A DNA stretch of 64,000 nucleotides from Deltaproteobacteria bacterium (GTDB taxonomy: Bacteria; Myxococcota; JACPTQ01). The stretch covers positions 98,461 through 162,460 of the forward strand of contig JACPTQ010000057.1 of NCBI GenBank assembly GCA_016192705.1. Reading direction: 5' to 3'. The position numbers and the translations under genes are program-made. Of the stretch, positions 56,496 to 64,000 are shown one piece after another. The notes beneath the pieces were generated by a model. The model saw nothing but the letters and a program-made list of their open reading frames with translations. It was not told the origin of the DNA and did no database searches. Numbering within the stretch: position 1 is the first letter of the stretch; the number at the start of each line of letters is the position of its first letter.

Positions 56496-57770
56496 TCAGG
56501 TAACTGGCGAAACCGTACAATGGCGCGCAATTCGGGAGAGGACTTCGTACCAGTCAAGCCAGCCGGGTGCGACGCAAGTCTTTCCGCTCGTCATAAGGCA
56601 CGCCGAGAGGTCGCGCGCGGGATCGGCCCAAGCGAGCGTCGCCGTGAAACCGAGGTGACCGTAAACGTGCGCCGTGCGCGGTCCGTACATGCTCATTCGA
56701 TTTCGCCCGAGCATGAACCCGGTTCCGTAGCGCACGGGAAACCCAAGCGTCGTATCGATTTCGAGATTCGACGTTTCAGCCGTCGCGCGGTGAACGGTTT
56801 CCGGCGCAAAGATTCGGACACCGTTGAGAGTGCCGCCGCGCAAAAGAAGCTCGAAAAAGCGTGACGCTTCGTTCGCGGTGCCGATGATGTTGCCCGATGG
56901 GACGACGGCCATCAGGAAGCGTGGGTCGCTTGCAAGGCGCGGCGCCTCAGCCCAACCGACGCCGAGCGCGCGTCGGTAAAGCCAGTCGATGGGCGGCGGC
57001 GCGGGTGGGCCCGCAAAAACATCTTCGGCAACGCGTGGCAGATCGCTCGCGGCGACACCGTAGTTCAGATGGCCAAAGCCCAGCGGCCGCAAAACCTCTT
57101 CGGCGAAAAAGTCGCGAATCCCACGTCCCGTCACGCGACGCACGATCTCCGCGCAAAGGTAACCACCCGTGACCGCGTGGTAGGCGAGGCGATGCCCGGG
57201 GCGCGAGGCGGGGCGCGCGTTGCAGAGGAGATCGAGGATGCGCGCGTGATCAGAAAGGACATCAAGCATCTCGGCGCCCGCAACTTGTCTTTTGTGAATC
57301 GAGGGTATGCCGGCGCGATGCGTGAGGACGTGCCGAACGGTGATTGCGCCTTTACCGTTTTTGGCGAATTCGGGGATGTAGGTGGCGACGGGGCGATCGA
57401 GATCGATGAGGCCGCGCTCGACGAGGAGATGGATGAGCATCGCGGTCATCGCCTTTGACGCGGAGAAAAGGTTGAAGAGCGTGTCGTAAGTCGCCGGTGT
57501 CTTCGCAACGTCGGGACCGTCAGCCGGCGCGTTTCCGCGGGCGTGGCCGATCGCGCGATCGAGTACGACTTTGCCGTGGCGCCGCACGCAGAGCGCAATC
57601 GCGGGGTGCATCCGCGTTTTGTAAAGCGCGACGACGGCATTCCAGATCGCGTCGACATCCATCGCGGTGAGATCCGCCTCGCGCGGTTCGCATTCTGCTG
57701 CGCTGTTTATTGACATGACCGTCTCGGGCGGGAATTTCGCGATGCGATTACCAAAGAGTCGTCGGATCAT
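56496..57770 (-). CDS. Serine hydrolase of the beta-lactamase/class C fold
   Basis: 424 residues. The nucleophile motif SxxK is LFSASKAMTAML (Ser-Ala-Ser-Lys), and the Tyr motif is LAYHAVTGGYL (YxA in place of YxN). A late segment (VYGHLGFTATLAWADP) holds the H-x-G-type third motif (GHLG). No signal peptide is clear. Such enzymes are esterases, D-aminopeptidases or carboxypeptidases; a true lactamase is unlikely. Its ATG follows the TAA of the upstream membrane protein directly (TAAATG), so they form an operon. Confidence 0.85.
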   Translation of the reverse strand: MIRRLFGNRIAKFPPETVMSINSAAECEPREADLTAMDVDAIWNAVVALYKTRMHPAIALCVRRHGKVVLDRAIGHARGNAPADGPDVAKTPATYDTLFNLFSASKAMTAMLIHLLVERGLIDLDRPVATYIPEFAKNGKGAITVRHVLTHRAGIPSIHKRQVAGAEMLDVLSDHARILDLLCNARPASRPGHRLAYHAVTGGYLCAEIVRRVTGRGIRDFFAEEVLRPLGFGHLNYGVAASDLPRVAEDVFAGPPAPPPIDWLYRRALGVGWAEAPRLASDPRFLMAVVPSGNIIGTANEASRFFELLLRGGTLNGVRIFAPETVHRATAETSNLEIDTTLGFPVRYGTGFMLGRNRMSMYGPRTAHVYGHLGFTATLAWADPARDLSACLMTSGKTCVAPGWLDWYEVLSRIARHCTVSPVT

Positions 57771-59813
57771 TTACTCGCTTCCTTCCGGCTCGCGCGCGCC
57801 AATGGTCGTCGCGAGATCAGCCGTCGCCATTTCTGTGTCGTGTTCAAGCAATCGAAGTTTACAGCGATGCGTGCCAGCCGTTCGCTCGTGCGCGACGAGA
57901 ACTTCCACGGAGCGCTCGTCGTTTGCCGGAACCCAGAACGGCTGAAGCAGCCGCCGTGATTCGCCCGACCGGTCACCGCACGTCCACGCGAGCCGAAGCG
58001 GGCGTCCGCGGCGCTCCGCGATCGGTGCTGGCGCTTCGTTTTTGAATTGGATCTCAACGACCAGTTTGCCGCCCGGGGGTTGTCCGCTCGGAATTTTGAG
58101 CGCGATTTTGGGCGGCGTCGTTGCGGGTGCGACCGGCTCGATTTCGTAAAGCGTCAAGCCGTCGATTTCCGCGCGCTTCTTGAGCCCTGCGATCCGCGCG
58201 ATCACTTTTGCGGCGCGCTTTCGTAAGAAGAGATCGCCAGCGTTGGGATCGTAAACGAACCACCTGACGCCAAACGCGGCGAGCACCGGAATCATCTCTT
58301 CTATGCTGTTGTTAATGAAGCTTTGCTCGAGTGCGCGATGGAACTCGGGGAAAAAGCCGCTGTATCCATTGACGACCGGACGCTGGAGCGCGGCTTGGTG
58401 GTAGGTCAAAAAGAGTTCGCGGTTTAGGACGCCGGGGCCGAATCGATTCGGTTTGACCGGGAAGTAGACGACGGGGTCTCTTCCAGGAAGCGCGGCGACG
58501 GCCTTGTCAATTGCGGTCAGCGATTTGTGCGCTTCGATGTTTTCCCAAGGCACAACCGAAAAAAACTCGAGCGCGGTGACGGCGCACGCGATCCAAGGAA
58601 GCGTCGCGGCCAAGCGGCGTCTCGATTTCGCGAGCTCCGCGAGGCGCACGCAGCCGAAAGCGCCCGCGATGGCGAACCCGAGAGCGCCGATGGCGAACGC
58701 GCGCGCGGGGGTGCGGACCGAGTCGAATCCGGGGACGACGGCTTGAAGGATGCGGTACGGGCCGGGGACCGACGACTCACCGAAGCGTATGTTTGGGCCA
58801 AACGCAATGAGAACATAGAGTACCGCGAACGTTGCGCTGATGACGGCGACGCGCCGCGTTCCGACAGCGGGTCTTCTGATGAGCGCGACGAGAACGAGGA
58901 GCATCGCCAAAAAGCCGATGAAGAGCGCCGTTTCGGCCTCTTGATTCGACGCAAGCCATTTTCCGTAAAGAAGGTTATGCGCGGGTGCGCCGAGGAGGTT
59001 GATCGGTGAGGCGCTGAATTCGGCGATCTCGGAGGCTTGGCGCACGATCGCGAGGTCGTGGTGAACGAGCGCCATGGGAATGAGCACGGGGAGAACGAGC
59101 GCGAGAAACAGCGCGCCCTGCGCGACGAGTTGAAGGAAGACGCGGCGACGTTCGTTTTTCTGCGTGGTCACCAAAATCCAAAGCCAGAGCGCACCGACGG
59201 GCAGATACCAAAACACCGCGAGCACCATGCCCGCGTGGGCTTGAAGGGCGAGGAAGAGCGGCGGGATGAGCGCGGCACGCCAGCCTTTTGACGCGAGCCA
59301 GCGGTGTGTCGCCCAAAGGAATAGCGGAAGTCCCTCGGTCGAGAAGACGTGAATGTGTTCGATTTGGTTGAACTTGTAAGGGAGGAACGCGAAAAAGAGC
59401 CCCGCCCATACGGCCGCGGCGGCGTTTTGGGTGAGGCGACGCACGAGGAGCGCAGTGCCAAAACCGTTTAAGAAGAAGCCGAGGAGGATGCCGATGTTGT
59501 AGAGCGCGATCGGATCGCCCGTGAAAAGCGCGAATGGAAAAACGAGGATGGAAGGACCAATGTACGGCTCGCTGAAGAAGTAGGCGTTATCGTGCGGGAA
59601 GAAGAACGGCAAATCGGGAAGCGCGACGCGCCCGAAAACGGCGTCGATGTTGGCTTTCATGATGTGCGAGATGAAGAATGGGTCGCCGGTGTTGATGGCG
59701 TGGGAGCTGAGATTGAAGATGAGCGGCCAGGTGAGAACGAGCGTCGCGGCAAGAAAAAGAGCTGCCAGGCGAGTGCTTGGTGAGGCGGTCGCGGCGCGGA
59801 ACTTCGCAAGCAT
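57771..59813 (-). CDS. Polytopic membrane protein, glycosyltransferase-like (YfhO/GT-C type)
   Basis: About 680 residues with some ten or more membrane segments in the first 480 residues and a soluble C-terminal part of about 190. The loop after the first helix, FNLSSHAINTGDPFFISHIM, holds the acidic-type first loop seen in GT-C lipid-sugar transferases. The segment PFFFPHDNAYFFSEPYIGPS is typical of such membrane proteins. It may transfer a sugar from a lipid carrier on the outer face of the membrane (inference). The ATG at 59921 is possible, but the added 36 residues look unlike protein; 59813 begins just before the first helix. Operon with the serine hydrolase. Confidence 0.75.
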   Translation of the reverse strand: MLAKFRAATASPSTRLAALFLAATLVLTWPLIFNLSSHAINTGDPFFISHIMKANIDAVFGRVALPDLPFFFPHDNAYFFSEPYIGPSILVFPFALFTGDPIALYNIGILLGFFLNGFGTALLVRRLTQNAAAAVWAGLFFAFLPYKFNQIEHIHVFSTEGLPLFLWATHRWLASKGWRAALIPPLFLALQAHAGMVLAVFWYLPVGALWLWILVTTQKNERRRVFLQLVAQGALFLALVLPVLIPMALVHHDLAIVRQASEIAEFSASPINLLGAPAHNLLYGKWLASNQEAETALFIGFLAMLLVLVALIRRPAVGTRRVAVISATFAVLYVLIAFGPNIRFGESSVPGPYRILQAVVPGFDSVRTPARAFAIGALGFAIAGAFGCVRLAELAKSRRRLAATLPWIACAVTALEFFSVVPWENIEAHKSLTAIDKAVAALPGRDPVVYFPVKPNRFGPGVLNRELFLTYHQAALQRPVVNGYSGFFPEFHRALEQSFINNSIEEMIPVLAAFGVRWFVYDPNAGDLFLRKRAAKVIARIAGLKKRAEIDGLTLYEIEPVAPATTPPKIALKIPSGQPPGGKLVVEIQFKNEAPAPIAERRGRPLRLAWTCGDRSGESRRLLQPFWVPANDERSVEVLVAHERTAGTHRCKLRLLEHDTEMATADLATTIGAREPEGSE

Positions 59814-59982
59814 GGCGCGGAATCCTATCCCAACTCCCGGATAAGTGGTCCCATCGATGATGGGCGCGGGGTCGGCAGGCGCCAATTCGAGTGGATCGTT
59901 TACCCGCGAGGCATTCCCCATACTTGTGGAGGTTACGACGAGCGCTCGAACGAAACGACGGACAGACGCGAACAGAACGGCA

Positions 59983-61416
59983 TCAGTCTACGGCGGTCGA
60001 GCGGACGTGGACACGCGCAATCGCGAAAGTTGCGACGAGGCGATATTTTGACACGACATAGGCGGCGAGCGCGGGCGCTTGACGAAACGATTCGGGTCCA
60101 ACATCCACAACGACGCGCGCGCGGTACTTTTCAAGGTCGGCGAGAATATCGGCGAGGAGCTTTGATTCCAGCTCCGAGGGTGGCGCTTGGGGATCCGCGC
60201 GAAAGCTCCAAAAAATGAGGCGCGCTGCGGGGGTTCGTTTCGAGAGCGCGTAAACGGGGTACGCCTGACCCCACATGAAGATGAGGTCATCGGGGGCGCT
60301 CTGGGCGCGGACAACCGACGCGACGCCGGCGAGATCGGGTTCGGCGTTTCCGGTGGCGCGCGCGATCGCGGGGCGAGCCCACTGGAAGATGTTGAGGCCG
60401 AGGGCGGGGAGCGCTAGGGCGATCGCGACGACGGCCCCGCGGTGTCCCGAGAGGGCGGCCGTGATGGTGCGTGTCGCAAGTGCGACGAGTGGGACGAGCA
60501 GCACGAGAAAGTAGTGTGGGAAAAAGCGGCCGCCCATGGCGACGGCCGGCAACAGCGCGACGAACCACCAGCGGACCACTCGATCGGTGGGCGAGGCGGG
60601 GAAGAGGATGACGCCGACGCCGAAGAGATAGAGGACGGATGCGGGGACAATAACTTGTGCGACGACCGCCGAAAGCGCGAGAAGGGACGCGGAGAAGGCG
60701 GGTGCGTCGCCGAGGAACTGGAAATTGTAAAGGACGCCGCGTTGCCACAAAGCGTCGAGCGTGCCGGCCGCTGCAAAGAAGGCGACGGCGGCAGCCGCGG
60801 GTAGAAGCAGTCCCGCGCCGAGGGCGAGGGCGGACTTGAATTGACGCAACCGAACGACATCGATGGCGATTGGGACGACGAGGGCCGCCGCTTGATACTT
60901 ATATAATGTCGCGACGGCAACGAGCACGCCGGCCGCGAACGCGTGGAGGCGGTTTTCGGTGCTGCGCCATTTGAGCCACGCCCAAAGCGCGAGCGCCATC
61001 GGCAAATTCAAGAAGAGTTCCGCATTGGCATCGAGTGCGGCGAAGTCGACGAACGTCGCGGAAAAAATGACGTACAGGAGCGCGGCGATGAGATCGGCAT
61101 TGGTGACGCCGGGTGCCAAGAAAGTGCGCACAACGCGGCCGAGCACAAGTCCGGTTGCGGCGACGAAAAGCATCAGCACGAGGTGAACGGCGACCAAATT
61201 GTAATCCGACGTTGCGCCAAACACCGCGGCATACGTGTAGTAAATGAGCGGTGGTTTGTGGTCGAGGAAGTCGCGATAAAGCGCGCCGCCATTCAAGATG
61301 ACGCTTGCGCCGGCCGCATACGAAACTTCATCGCCGGGCGTCGGCAAATGCGCGATCGCGGGGAGTCGCGTCGCGGCGACCGCTAGAGCGATGAGGGGAA
61401 GCTTGAAACGTTTCAC
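59983..61416 (-). CDS. Glycosyltransferase family 39 (ArnT/PMT-like) membrane protein
   Basis: 477 residues, about ten membrane segments. The first external loop has the GT39 acid PGDEVSYAAGASVILNGG followed by LYRDFLDHKPPLIYYTYA, the classical DE..Y........P.....KPPL pattern. These enzymes move a mannose or aminoarabinose from a polyprenyl-phosphate donor to a protein or lipid A acceptor. The acceptor is unknown. The second membrane protein downstream on the same strand and the sugar-acid genes further on suggest a cell-envelope glycan cluster. Confidence 0.88.
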   Translation of the reverse strand: MKRFKLPLIALAVAATRLPAIAHLPTPGDEVSYAAGASVILNGGALYRDFLDHKPPLIYYTYAAVFGATSDYNLVAVHLVLMLFVAATGLVLGRVVRTFLAPGVTNADLIAALLYVIFSATFVDFAALDANAELFLNLPMALALWAWLKWRSTENRLHAFAAGVLVAVATLYKYQAAALVVPIAIDVVRLRQFKSALALGAGLLLPAAAAVAFFAAAGTLDALWQRGVLYNFQFLGDAPAFSASLLALSAVVAQVIVPASVLYLFGVGVILFPASPTDRVVRWWFVALLPAVAMGGRFFPHYFLVLLVPLVALATRTITAALSGHRGAVVAIALALPALGLNIFQWARPAIARATGNAEPDLAGVASVVRAQSAPDDLIFMWGQAYPVYALSKRTPAARLIFWSFRADPQAPPSELESKLLADILADLEKYRARVVVDVGPESFRQAPALAAYVVSKYRLVATFAIARVHVRSTAVD

Positions 61417-61588
61417 GCTGAAATCCGCGCCTATCGTACTCCAAGTGAATGTTCAACGCGCGTGTTCCGAGGATCCGGAGACCAGGGTCCGACTCGCGTC
61501 AACGAAGAAAAGTGATCCCACGTTGCATGACCCTATAGGAGAACGTAAAGTGCAGCTTTGATTAGGCCGTGCTTGGTTCCAGGAGGGG

Positions 61589-61921
61589 ATGGTGCTCTTA
61601 CTCGATTATGTGTGGGCGAAGGTGGAAGGCGTGCGCGTAACCGTTGGTTTGAAGCGCGCCTTTGTTGCCGCGAATCCCATTGGCTTCGTTGAACTTCGTC
61701 CGGTTGGAAGCGAGGTCCAAGCTCCCAGCGAAGGGGAAGACGGAATTCCGTTTGGGCTTGCGGTTCGGGTTGTCGGTCGAGAGTTCGAGTTGGATTCCCC
61801 GGTGTCAGGCCGTGTTGTGGCAATCAATGAATGCGTCAACTGCGTCGACAACCCGGTTGTTCTTAAAACCGACCCGGAGGGAGACGGTTGGCTGGCGATC
61901 ATAGAAATAAGCTCCCTGTGA
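61589..61921 (+). CDS. GcvH-like protein lacking the lipoyl lysine
   Basis: 110 residues. It follows glycine-cleavage H protein along its length: DYVWAKVEGVRVTVGLKRAF at the start (H protein: HEWVKVEGD.ATVGITDYA), GFVELRPVGSEVQ (YVELPEVGDEV), then FELDSPVSGRVVAINE (SDLYSPVSGEVVEVNE), DNPVVLKTDPEGDGWLAIIE (DNPELVNEDPYGEGWL). The lipoylated Lys of the SVKA motif is missing; the aligned residue is Gly or Arg (VVGREFELD). It therefore cannot carry lipoate at the usual site. GGAGGGG lies just before the ATG. No gcvT or gcvP is nearby; transaldolase follows on the same strand. Confidence 0.75.
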   Translation: MVLLLDYVWAKVEGVRVTVGLKRAFVAANPIGFVELRPVGSEVQAPSEGEDGIPFGLAVRVVGREFELDSPVSGRVVAINECVNCVDNPVVLKTDPEGDGWLAIIEISSL

Positions 61922-62049
61922 GTTCGGCGATTTAGGGGCCGCGCGCGCGTGAACACTGTTGACGAGCCTGCGCTGGATTCAGCCTCATCATTGACTTTCG
62001 CGGTCGACGCCGCTAAATAGCGCGGCTTCTACGCCCCTTGGGAGGACGA

Positions 62050-62709
62050 ATGAAGTTTTTCCTCGATACCGCCGACGTCGCCGAGATTCGCCACGCGGCC
62101 GCGCTCGGCCTTATAGACGGCGTGACGACAAACCCGTCGCTCATCGCGCGCACGGGGCGGTCGTTCGGTGAGGTCATTCGCGAGATTTGTGATGTTGTAG
62201 ACGGGCCGGTCTCTGCGGAGACGGTGAGTCGCGACTACGCGGGAATCATGCGCGAGGCGCACCACCTTGCGAAGATTCACAAAAACATCGTTGTGAAGAT
62301 TCCGATTTTTGACGAAGGGCTCCAGGCGGTTCGGCGTTGCGCGGCCGAAGGGATTCATACAAACGTGACGCTCATTTTTTCGCCCAACCAGGCACTGCTC
62401 GCGGCCAAGGCGGGTGCAACATTCGTGAGCCCGTTTGCGGGGCGCCTCGACGACACGGGTATCGTTGGGACCCAGGTCATTCGTCAGATGGTCGACATTT
62501 TTCGGACGTACGCGTTTAAGAGCGAGGTCTTGGTTGCGAGCATTCGCGACCCGCTCCACGTGACTGAAGCGGCGCTTGCCGGTGCCCACATTTGCACGAT
62601 TCCCCCGGCGGTTCTCAAGGCGCTGAGTAAGCACCCGTTAACGGACATTGGGCTCGAAAAGTTTTTGGCGGACTGGAAGACGGCGAAGAAAGACGGCTTC
62701 CCGGTTTAG
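62050..62709 (+). CDS. tal: Transaldolase / fructose-6-phosphate aldolase (TalC/Fsa family)
   Basis: 219 residues, the short family length. [20 protein letters not shown] opens the protein; [17 protein letters not shown] is the phosphate loop, and the Schiff-base Lys is Lys83 in [33 protein letters not shown] and SPFAGRLDD complete the barrel. It moves a three-carbon unit between sugar phosphates in the pentose phosphate pathway, or acts as fructose-6-phosphate aldolase. GGAGG 4 bases before the ATG at 62050 supports it over the one 4 codons upstream. Confidence 0.93.
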   Translation: MKFFLDTADVAEIRHAAALGLIDGVTTNPSLIARTGRSFGEVIREICDVVDGPVSAETVSRDYAGIMREAHHLAKIHKNIVVKIPIFDEGLQAVRRCAAEGIHTNVTLIFSPNQALLAAKAGATFVSPFAGRLDDTGIVGTQVIRQMVDIFRTYAFKSEVLVASIRDPLHVTEAALAGAHICTIPPAVLKALSKHPLTDIGLEKFLADWKTAKKDGFPV

Positions 62710-62744
62710 GCTGCGCGATCGCCAACCCGTGTCACCGCGCGCTG

Positions 62745-63089
62745 TTATGCGGCTTCCAAGAATCTCGCGACACGAACCTTGTCTTTGGGACTGATGTATT
62801 TGAATCGCAGCGCTCGTCCTGCGAGGTCGGGCTCCTCGCGCGCCCGCACAAGCTCCGCAAGTGCGCGCACAGGCCGCTCATCACCGGGCAATTGGAACTC
62901 AAGCCACGTGTAGCGCGACTCCGCGATTTGCGGTCGCGGGAGCTTAACGAGATACATCCCGGATTCAGAGAGGTCGCGGGCTCGACAAAGCTCAGGTTCG
63001 CCGCGCGCGTGAACCTTTTTGACGAACAGTGTCACCGGCTGACGATTGCTTCGCCGACGCTCGCTTTTGGAATGAGGCGGGTGTTTCAC
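62745..63089 (-). CDS. PilZ-domain protein
   Basis: 114 residues, a single PilZ domain. The c-di-GMP-binding motif 1 is RRRSNRQPVTLFV (RxxxR-type) and motif 2 is CRARDLSESGMYL (D/NxSxxG). The rest is a beta-barrel (WLEFQLPGDERPV, RFKYISPKDKVRV). It probably binds cyclic di-GMP and controls motility or export of a partner; the partner is not apparent from the neighbours. Confidence 0.9.
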   Translation of the reverse strand: MKHPPHSKSERRRSNRQPVTLFVKKVHARGEPELCRARDLSESGMYLVKLPRPQIAESRYTWLEFQLPGDERPVRALAELVRAREEPDLAGRALRFKYISPKDKVRVARFLEAA

Positions 63090-63160
63090 GGATGTTGACC
63101 TCCGCGCCGAATATAGGGGGCGAGACGCGGCGCCGCAAATTTATTGATCGCGACAACGGG

Positions 63161-64000
63161 TCAGTGGCACTGGTCGTCTTGCTTCACGTTTCGACAGTTG
63201 TTCGGATAGTTGTCGCACTGGTCGTCGATTCCGTCTTGATCGCTGTCGTTCGCGGCGGCTCCCGTGGGTGTCTTGATCCCCTTGTCGGGATTGAAATTGC
63301 CGAGCCGGCAATAGAGTAAGTCTGGTCCCGCAAATGCCGTGCATGTTCCACGGCAGTTATCGCACGCATCGCCAGCGCCGTCGCCGTCTGAGTCAAGTTG
63401 CGACGCGTTCGCGTTCGACGGGCAGTTGTCGCACGCGTCACCGACTCCATCGCCATCACCATCGGTCTGTGTCGGGTTGTAGTTCCGCGCAAGACACTCT
63501 TCGCGCGTTTCCCACATGAAGAAGTCGCACGTCGGCCGCGCGCCGCCGTCTGCAACGACCCGCACAACGCCACCATCAACGCGTCGCCACTGTGGATCGC
63601 AGTTGAGGCTCGCGGCGGACGGCTTGAGCAGGCAAATGCGTCCCGAGCAATTATCAAGGTGGTCGGGGACGCCATCGCCGTCGCTGTCCGGACCGTCGAT
63701 GCCGTCGCAGTTTTGGTCGACGCCGTCGGGTGCGTTATCCGTCGCGCCGGGGTAAGCCGTTGCGTTCTTGTCGTTGCAATCGCCCGCGTCAGTCGAGACG
63801 CCATCGCCGTCGAGGTCGTCGCCGCCAACAGGCACCGCGGGCGTTGAGTACGCCTCGACGCCGCCAATGACCATGCGCAACGCGTAGTAAACGCGAACTC
63901 CCGGTGAAAGCGAAATTGCCGTGTCAATGAAACCACGCGTGTCGGCGCTGAGCTCCGCAACCAGCAGGAACCCAGCCGATGGGCTTCCGCTGCGATAAAC
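63161..64000 (-). CDS. MopE-like/thrombospondin-3-type Ca-binding secreted protein (5' end cut by window)
   Basis: The N terminus lies beyond the right edge; at least 279 residues are visible. The visible part begins with a fibronectin-III-like strand set (VYRSGSPSAGFLLVAELSA, SPGVRVYYALRMV). A MopE-type metal-binding motif follows: DGDGVSTDAGDCNDKNATAY, then PGATDNAPDGVDQNCDG. Several thrombospondin type 3 repeats (DSDGDGVPDHLDNC, DGDGDGVGDACDNC, DSDGDGAGDACDNC, DSDQDGIDDQCDNY) bind Ca2+. Cys pairs between repeats suggest an extracellular protein. The role is likely adhesion or matrix binding, and such proteins are frequent in myxobacteria. The frame stays open to the window edge, so a start is not shown. 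Confidence 0.88.
   Translation of the reverse strand, partial: VYRSGSPSAGFLLVAELSADTRGFIDTAISLSPGVRVYYALRMVIGGVEAYSTPAVPVGGDDLDGDGVSTDAGDCNDKNATAYPGATDNAPDGVDQNCDGIDGPDSDGDGVPDHLDNCSGRICLLKPSAASLNCDPQWRRVDGGVVRVVADGGARPTCDFFMWETREECLARNYNPTQTDGDGDGVGDACDNCPSNANASQLDSDGDGAGDACDNCRGTCTAFAGPDLLYCRLGNFNPDKGIKTPTGAAANDSDQDGIDDQCDNYPNNCRNVKQDDQCH

Overview
The window is GC-rich chromosomal DNA whose features point to a myxobacterium-like (Myxococcota, formerly Deltaproteobacteria) genome. The evidence is many secreted lipoproteins with Cys-rich modules and Asp-Ala-Gly tracts, a MopE-like/thrombospondin-type Ca-binding protein, a Kelch protein with a MYXO-CTERM-like tail, a PilZ protein, an orphan type III export-gate gene and a CIRCE-controlled groESL operon. 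I identified no tRNA, rRNA, CRISPR array or intact transposase gene.

Layout. 1-6.4 kb, minus strand: a partial Cys-rich lipoprotein, an FAD-linked oxidoreductase, the Mn exporter MntP, a siroheme reductase fused to a TusA domain, and an exported unknown. 6.5-15.7 kb, plus strand: a cyclic-nucleotide-binding gene broken by an in-frame TGA, a 1769-residue TPR protein, rsmI, a secreted class 3 lipase, a coiled-coil protein and a coupled DUF89 protein. 15.7-19.8 kb, minus: a propeller-like lipoprotein coupled to a GH13 amylase lipoprotein. 20-24.3 kb: a small lipoprotein, an isolated SctU, then a polyamine-type operon (pyruvoyl arginine decarboxylase, deoxyhypusine-synthase-like enzyme, AttH-like protein). 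24.3-31.5 kb: ABC-F ATPase, an exported unknown, mce-groL-groS, and Asp-box secreted proteins. 31.5-41.2 kb: methyltransferase, beta-helix lipoprotein, membrane proteins including a rhomboid-like protein without catalytic residues, an XRE regulator, a histidine kinase, a rhodanese and a Kelch lipoprotein. 41.2-48.4 kb: TauE-like permease and an AddB-AddA-like recombination nuclease pair. 48.4-64 kb: isopropylmalate-dehydrogenase-like enzyme, a large Cys-rich lipoprotein, a sugar-acid pathway pair (Gfo/Idh-acyltransferase fusion plus DegT aminotransferase), a serine hydrolase with membrane glycan-type proteins, a GcvH-like protein without its lipoyl lysine, transaldolase, PilZ, and a partial Ca-binding protein.

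The most unusual signal is at DNA level. An imperfect palindrome of 78-84 bp beginning GATTTCAACGC and ending GCGTCAAATC lies in frame inside two unrelated enzymes (AddA-like helicase and DegT aminotransferase). Half-length relatives occur inside the ABC-F gene and in the groES-groEL spacer. Hexamer-rich tracts of GGGTGC/GGATGC type also occur inside conserved cytosolic enzymes, in either orientation, and twice lie immediately next to the palindromic element. Two further non-coding palindromic elements (about 232 bp and 202 bp) are present. Together these suggest an active repeat system that invades reading frames without breaking them.
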